The notes beneath the pieces were generated by a model. The model had not been told where the DNA came from. It saw only the letters and a program-made list of their open reading frames with translations, and did no database searches. Position numbers and translations under genes: made by a program. Below, piece by piece: positions 61,217-64,000 of a stretch of DNA of 64,000 nt (positions within the stretch are counted from its first letter, which is position 1; each line of letters begins with the position of its first letter). The stretch is from Candidatus Palauibacter soopunensis (GTDB taxonomy: Bacteria > Gemmatimonadota > Gemmatimonadetes > Palauibacterales > Palauibacteraceae). The stretch covers positions 1-64,000 of the forward strand of contig NZ_CANPVT010000045.1 in assembly GCF_947581735.1 (NCBI RefSeq). Direction: 5' to 3'.

Positions 61217-62095
61217 TCAGTAGTCGACCGGTCTCAGGTACCACTCCCCGATCGCGGTCGGCGAGAGCATTGCGACCGTCGGCAGGTGACGCTTCCAGTG
61301 CGTGCTCTCGAGTCGATCCGCGACGCGTTCGACCTTCTTCCTCTCGAACCCCGCTTCGACCAGGTCGTCCGGCCCGCGTCCGGAGATCAAGTGGTGGAGG
61401 ATGAGATCGGCTTCCGGGTACGTGACGCCCAGGTCCTCCTCGTCCGTCTGCCCCTGAATCAGATCCGCTGTCGCCGGCTTGTCGACGACCTCGGCGGGCA
61501 CGCCGACGGCCCGCGCCAGCGCCCATACCTGACTCTTGAACAGATCCCCCAGCGGATTCACCGGCGGGGAGTCGTCCGCGTGCCACGTATAGTAGCCGAG
61601 GAGACGCTCGGATTTGTTCCCGGTGCCGACGGGGAGCGCGGAGAGTTTGAAGGCCTGGTCGAAGAGGACGATCATCCGCTGGCGCGCCGCCACATTGCCC
61701 CTCCGGTGTCCACCCGCCCCGGGCTCGAACTCCTCGAGGTAGCCGTCCACGGCGCTCGTGACATCGATCGTGCGGGTCGGGATCTCGAACTTCTCCGCCA
61801 CGAGCAGGGCGTGCTCGCGGCTCCAGGGGCTCGACGTCCGGTAGGGCAACAGGAGGGCGAGCACCGCTTCCGGGCCGAGCGCCTCCGCGCACAGCGCCGC
61901 CGTCAGGGCGGAATCCACTCCTCCCGACAACCCCACCACGACCCGGCGGAAGCCGCGCCGACGCTCGATCTCCTCGCGGAGGAACTGAACGAGCCAGTCC
62001 CGCACGAGGCCGGTGTCGATGTCGAGCGGGCTCGAATCGGCGGGGTCCGGAGCGCGGCTCTCGGCGATCCCCGGCGGCGGCCAGCCCCCGTTCAT
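61217..62095 (-). CDS. nadE: NAD(+) synthetase (synthetase subunit)
   Basis: This 292-aa adenine-nucleotide-alpha-hydrolase-type enzyme has the ATP-pyrophosphatase loop SGGVDS (residues 57-62). Other marks are GTGNKSERLLGYYTWHADDS and PLGDLFKSQVWALA, plus a long ATADLIQGQTDEEDLG insert. It adenylates and amidates nicotinic acid adenine dinucleotide to NAD. It lacks an attached glutaminase domain. The preceding gene, overlapping by four bases, encodes a nitrilase-type glutaminase that could supply ammonia, making a two-subunit glutamine-dependent enzyme. Confidence 0.92.
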   Translation of the reverse strand: MNGGWPPPGIAESRAPDPADSSPLDIDTGLVRDWLVQFLREEIERRRGFRRVVVGLSGGVDSALTAALCAEALGPEAVLALLLPYRTSSPWSREHALLVAEKFEIPTRTIDVTSAVDGYLEEFEPGAGGHRRGNVAARQRMIVLFDQAFKLSALPVGTGNKSERLLGYYTWHADDSPPVNPLGDLFKSQVWALARAVGVPAEVVDKPATADLIQGQTDEEDLGVTYPEADLILHHLISGRGPDDLVEAGFERKKVERVADRLESTHWKRHLPTVAMLSPTAIGEWYLRPVDY

Positions 62096-62985
62096 TCGAT
62101 CTCGGCGGGGGGGCGGCCGACGCCGGATCCCGGACTGTTCACGAGAAGACGGGTCCAGGACCGTTCGAGGTCCGAGAAGAGCGGTTCTTCGGAGCGGGCG
62201 CGCGCGGCCTCGTCGAGGTCCACCCGCACGGACAGCAGCGCTTCATCCCACAGCGGCCCCGCAAGGAGCCGGTGCCCGCGCGGATCGTACGCGGCGGATC
62301 CGCCGGCGAATCCCTTGCCCCCCTCGAACCCGACCAGTTGGGACACGACGACGAACACCCCGTGCTCCGCGGCGACCGCACTCGCGAGGGCGTCCCAGCG
62401 GACGAGGTTGCCGGGGACTCCGGCCCGGGGGGCGGCCCCTCGCGCCGGCGAGGCGCTGAGGATGAGGATGATCGACGCGCCATCGAGCGCGGCCAGCGTG
62501 CCGGAGACCGAGTGAAAGCCGTCTTCGCAGATCAGCAGCGCGATCCGTCCCGGCGGCCCGTCGAACGCGCGGATTCCGGCCCCCGCCTCGACGAACCGCT
62601 CTTCCTGGAAGACGCCGTAGGTGGCGAGGAACACCTTCCGGTGGACGTGAAGGATCCCGCCGCCGGGCCCGAGCGTCGCGTAGAGGGAGGAGTTGTAGAT
62701 CCCCGCCGCGTCCCGCTCGTAGAAGCCAATCGCGACGTCGAGGCCGTCCGCCTCTTCGCCGGCTCGCGCGTTGAGGGCCTCGAACAGCTCCGGGGCCGCG
62801 ATGGCCTGCTCCCGAACGCCGCCTTCGAGGAAATAGCCTGTGAGCGCGGTCTCCGGAAACACGATCAGGCGGGGCCGCGGCTCCGACCGGACCGCGCGCC
62901 GGATGATCCCCGCGCAGCCGTCCAGCGTCGCGTCGAGGTCGCCCTTGGAGGGCCGGAACTGGGCGATCGCGATATCGAGCGGCAT
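62092..62985 (-). CDS. Nitrilase-superfamily amidase, likely glutaminase partner of NadE
   Basis: From ATG 62985 (GGGGACG upstream) the product is 297 aa. The catalytic triad of the carbon-nitrogen hydrolase fold is complete: E45 (FPETALTG), K117 (HRKVFL) and C153 (LLICEDGFHS). The DIAIAQFRPSKGDLDATLD start is typical. In most bacteria with glutamine-dependent NAD synthetase this domain is fused in front of the synthetase domain. Here it is a separate, translationally coupled gene (ATGA overlap), so the simplest role is releasing ammonia from glutamine for NadE. Confidence 0.85.
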   Translation of the reverse strand: MPLDIAIAQFRPSKGDLDATLDGCAGIIRRAVRSEPRPRLIVFPETALTGYFLEGGVREQAIAAPELFEALNARAGEEADGLDVAIGFYERDAAGIYNSSLYATLGPGGGILHVHRKVFLATYGVFQEERFVEAGAGIRAFDGPPGRIALLICEDGFHSVSGTLAALDGASIILILSASPARGAAPRAGVPGNLVRWDALASAVAAEHGVFVVVSQLVGFEGGKGFAGGSAAYDPRGHRLLAGPLWDEALLSVRVDLDEAARARSEEPLFSDLERSWTRLLVNSPGSGVGRPPAEIE

Positions 62986-63088
62986 GCGCGTGAACGTCCC
63001 CGAAGCGCGTGCCGCTGTCAACGGGCCCGGCCGTCGTCGTTCGGTGCGCGTGTTGCACGCGGCGCCTCCGCCGCGTTATCCGTCCGCG

Positions 63089-63808
63089 ATGCCGGAGACT
63101 CCGACCCCGATCGCGGCGGCGTACGCTGTGCTGCTCCTGATCGGCATGCCCCTCCTCGCCGCCCTCGATGCCCGTCGCGGGGCCGATCTCGCCGCAGCGG
63201 CGAAACACCGCCGGCTGCTGTACGTGTCGGTGGGGGCATCGCTCGTCGTGCTCGGCCTGGTCACGCTCGGCGTCGCGGCGTGGCAGAACGTCCCCGCGGC
63301 CGCGCTCGGCTGGAGGGTCGACGCGCCGCCGGCCGCGCTGCTCCAGGGCCTGGGCGTGGCCGCCGTCGGGCTCCTGGCAGCCTGGCTGATCACCGCGGCC
63401 GCACGGATCGCCGGGCTCCGGGAGACCGGGGCCGTCCTGCTGCTGATGCCGCGAAACGCCTCGGAAAAACGCTGGTTTCTCGCGCTCTCCGGGATCGCGG
63501 CGGTCTGCGAAGAGTATGCCTATCGTGGATTCGGCCTGTGGGCCGTCTCGGCATGGACCGGCAACCCCTGGCTCGGCGTGGCGCTGGTCTCCGTGTCCTT
63601 CGGACTCGCTCACGGATACCAGAAGCTGGTCGGCGTGGTCCGGGCGACGGCGCTCGGCGTTGTGCTCGCGGTGACCGTCATCTGGACGGACAGTCTGTTC
63701 CCGTCCATCGTCGGGCACTTCTGGATCAACGCGGCGATCGGCCTGGGAGGTTGGCGCTACCTCCACGCGAACTTCGATGTCGACGAGCCCGATGAACCCG
63801 AAACATGA
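63089..63808 (+). CDS. CPBP-family intramembrane glutamic protease
   Basis: From ATG 63089 the product is 239 aa with about seven membrane helices. The conserved CPBP (CAAX protease/bacteriocin-processing) motifs are present: EEYAYRG (motif 1), FGLAHG (motif 2) and HFWIN (motif 3). These enzymes cleave within the membrane; bacterial substrates are mostly unknown, and some confer self-immunity to bacteriocins. It diverges from the nitrilase/NadE pair and is followed by a 17-bp repeat and a new exported-protein gene. Confidence 0.85.
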   Translation: MPETPTPIAAAYAVLLLIGMPLLAALDARRGADLAAAAKHRRLLYVSVGASLVVLGLVTLGVAAWQNVPAAALGWRVDAPPAALLQGLGVAAVGLLAAWLITAAARIAGLRETGAVLLLMPRNASEKRWFLALSGIAAVCEEYAYRGFGLWAVSAWTGNPWLGVALVSVSFGLAHGYQKLVGVVRATALGVVLAVTVIWTDSLFPSIVGHFWINAAIGLGGWRYLHANFDVDEPDEPET

Positions 63809-63839
63809 TGAGGAGCGATACCTGATGAGGAGTGATACA
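63806..63839 (+). repeat. 17-bp tandem duplication containing a ribosome-binding site
   Basis: TGATGAGGAGCGATACC (63806-63822) is followed by a near copy, TGATGAGGAGTGATACA (63823-63839). The first copy includes the stop of the CPBP gene, and the second places AGGAG six bases before the next ATG at 63839. The duplication therefore doubles the ribosome-binding site of the downstream gene. Confidence 0.85.
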
Positions 63840-64000
63840 TGATCGCGAGAATGTGCGCGCGAACGGTCGTCGTGCTTGGCCTGGCCATGCCGGCTGGAAT
63901 GGCGGCGCAGGAGGCCTCGCCGATCGAGGTCGGAGGACTGCTGCGCGCCGGAGCCCGGGCGCATTCGGATTCCACCCTCGGCGGGCAGGGATTCCGGCTC
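63839..64000 (+). CDS. Start of an exported protein (possible outer-membrane porin), truncated by window end
   Basis: Fifty-four codons are visible from ATG 63839, with AGGAG six bases upstream. The signal peptide (VVVLGLAMPAGMAAQ) is followed by IEVGGLLRAGARAHSDST, which resembles the first beta strand of phosphate-selective-porin-like barrels. With so little sequence the porin call is a guess. The frame is open to the last base. Confidence 0.5.
   Translation, partial: MIARMCARTVVVLGLAMPAGMAAQEASPIEVGGLLRAGARAHSDSTLGGQGFRL

Overview
This is a GC-rich (high 60s percent by eye), tightly packed chromosomal stretch of a Gram-negative-type bacterium. Evidence for a double membrane: two TonB-dependent receptors, an OmpA-family protein, a possible porin start and several lipoproteins. 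Many neighbouring genes share 4-bp ATGA/GTGA overlaps. The mix of genes (DUF4837 lipoprotein, carboxypeptidase-regulatory TonB receptor, RicT next to MetG, FabL-type reductase, PaaABCD) fits a Gemmatimonadota-like heterotroph, but nothing in the window proves the phylum.

Layout. Positions 1-50 are pure C, probably a contig-edge artefact. Positions 51-4084 form a lower-GC unit bounded by 27-bp inverted repeats (25/27 identical). It carries two outward-facing genes, a 591-aa protein with a PD-(D/E)xK-like motif and a 522-aa TIGR04141/DUF6119-type protein, with a decayed IS481-like transposase between them. This looks like a cargo transposon carrying a possible defence cassette and is the most novel part of the window. 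Then come an exported dihydropyrimidinase-like enzyme, a His-rich lipoprotein, a FitAB/VapBC-type toxin-antitoxin pair, a TonB receptor, an SLC13-type transporter with four RCK-C domains, tRNA-Ile(GAT), PhoD, and a housekeeping run dnaE-accA-ricT-metG.

The region 22.8-37.1 kb holds an M23 peptidase, a lipoprotein, FadJ, a DUF402-membrane fusion, an M50-like protease, an M28 peptidase, ProS, a TonB receptor, and a GlnRS-YqeY fusion preceded by a terminator hairpin. The region 37.2-43.4 kb (minus strand) is a catabolic operon, pruA-META lipoprotein-paaA-paaD(DUF59)-paaB-paaC-separate PaaD-type zinc ribbon-methyltransferase. It encodes the phenylacetyl-CoA epoxidase core without its reductase. 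The region 43.5-51.7 kb has an OmpA protein, a FabL-like reductase, small orphan genes and two membrane glycosyltransferases.

The region 51.7-61.2 kb is a phosphate module. Ppx/GppA and Ppk1 (plus strand) converge on a phoB-phoR-pstC-pstA-pstB-phoU operon (minus strand), which has a recognisable Pho box upstream and no pstS in view. The window ends with a glutamine-dependent NAD synthetase split into two overlapping cistrons, a CPBP protease and the start of an exported protein.
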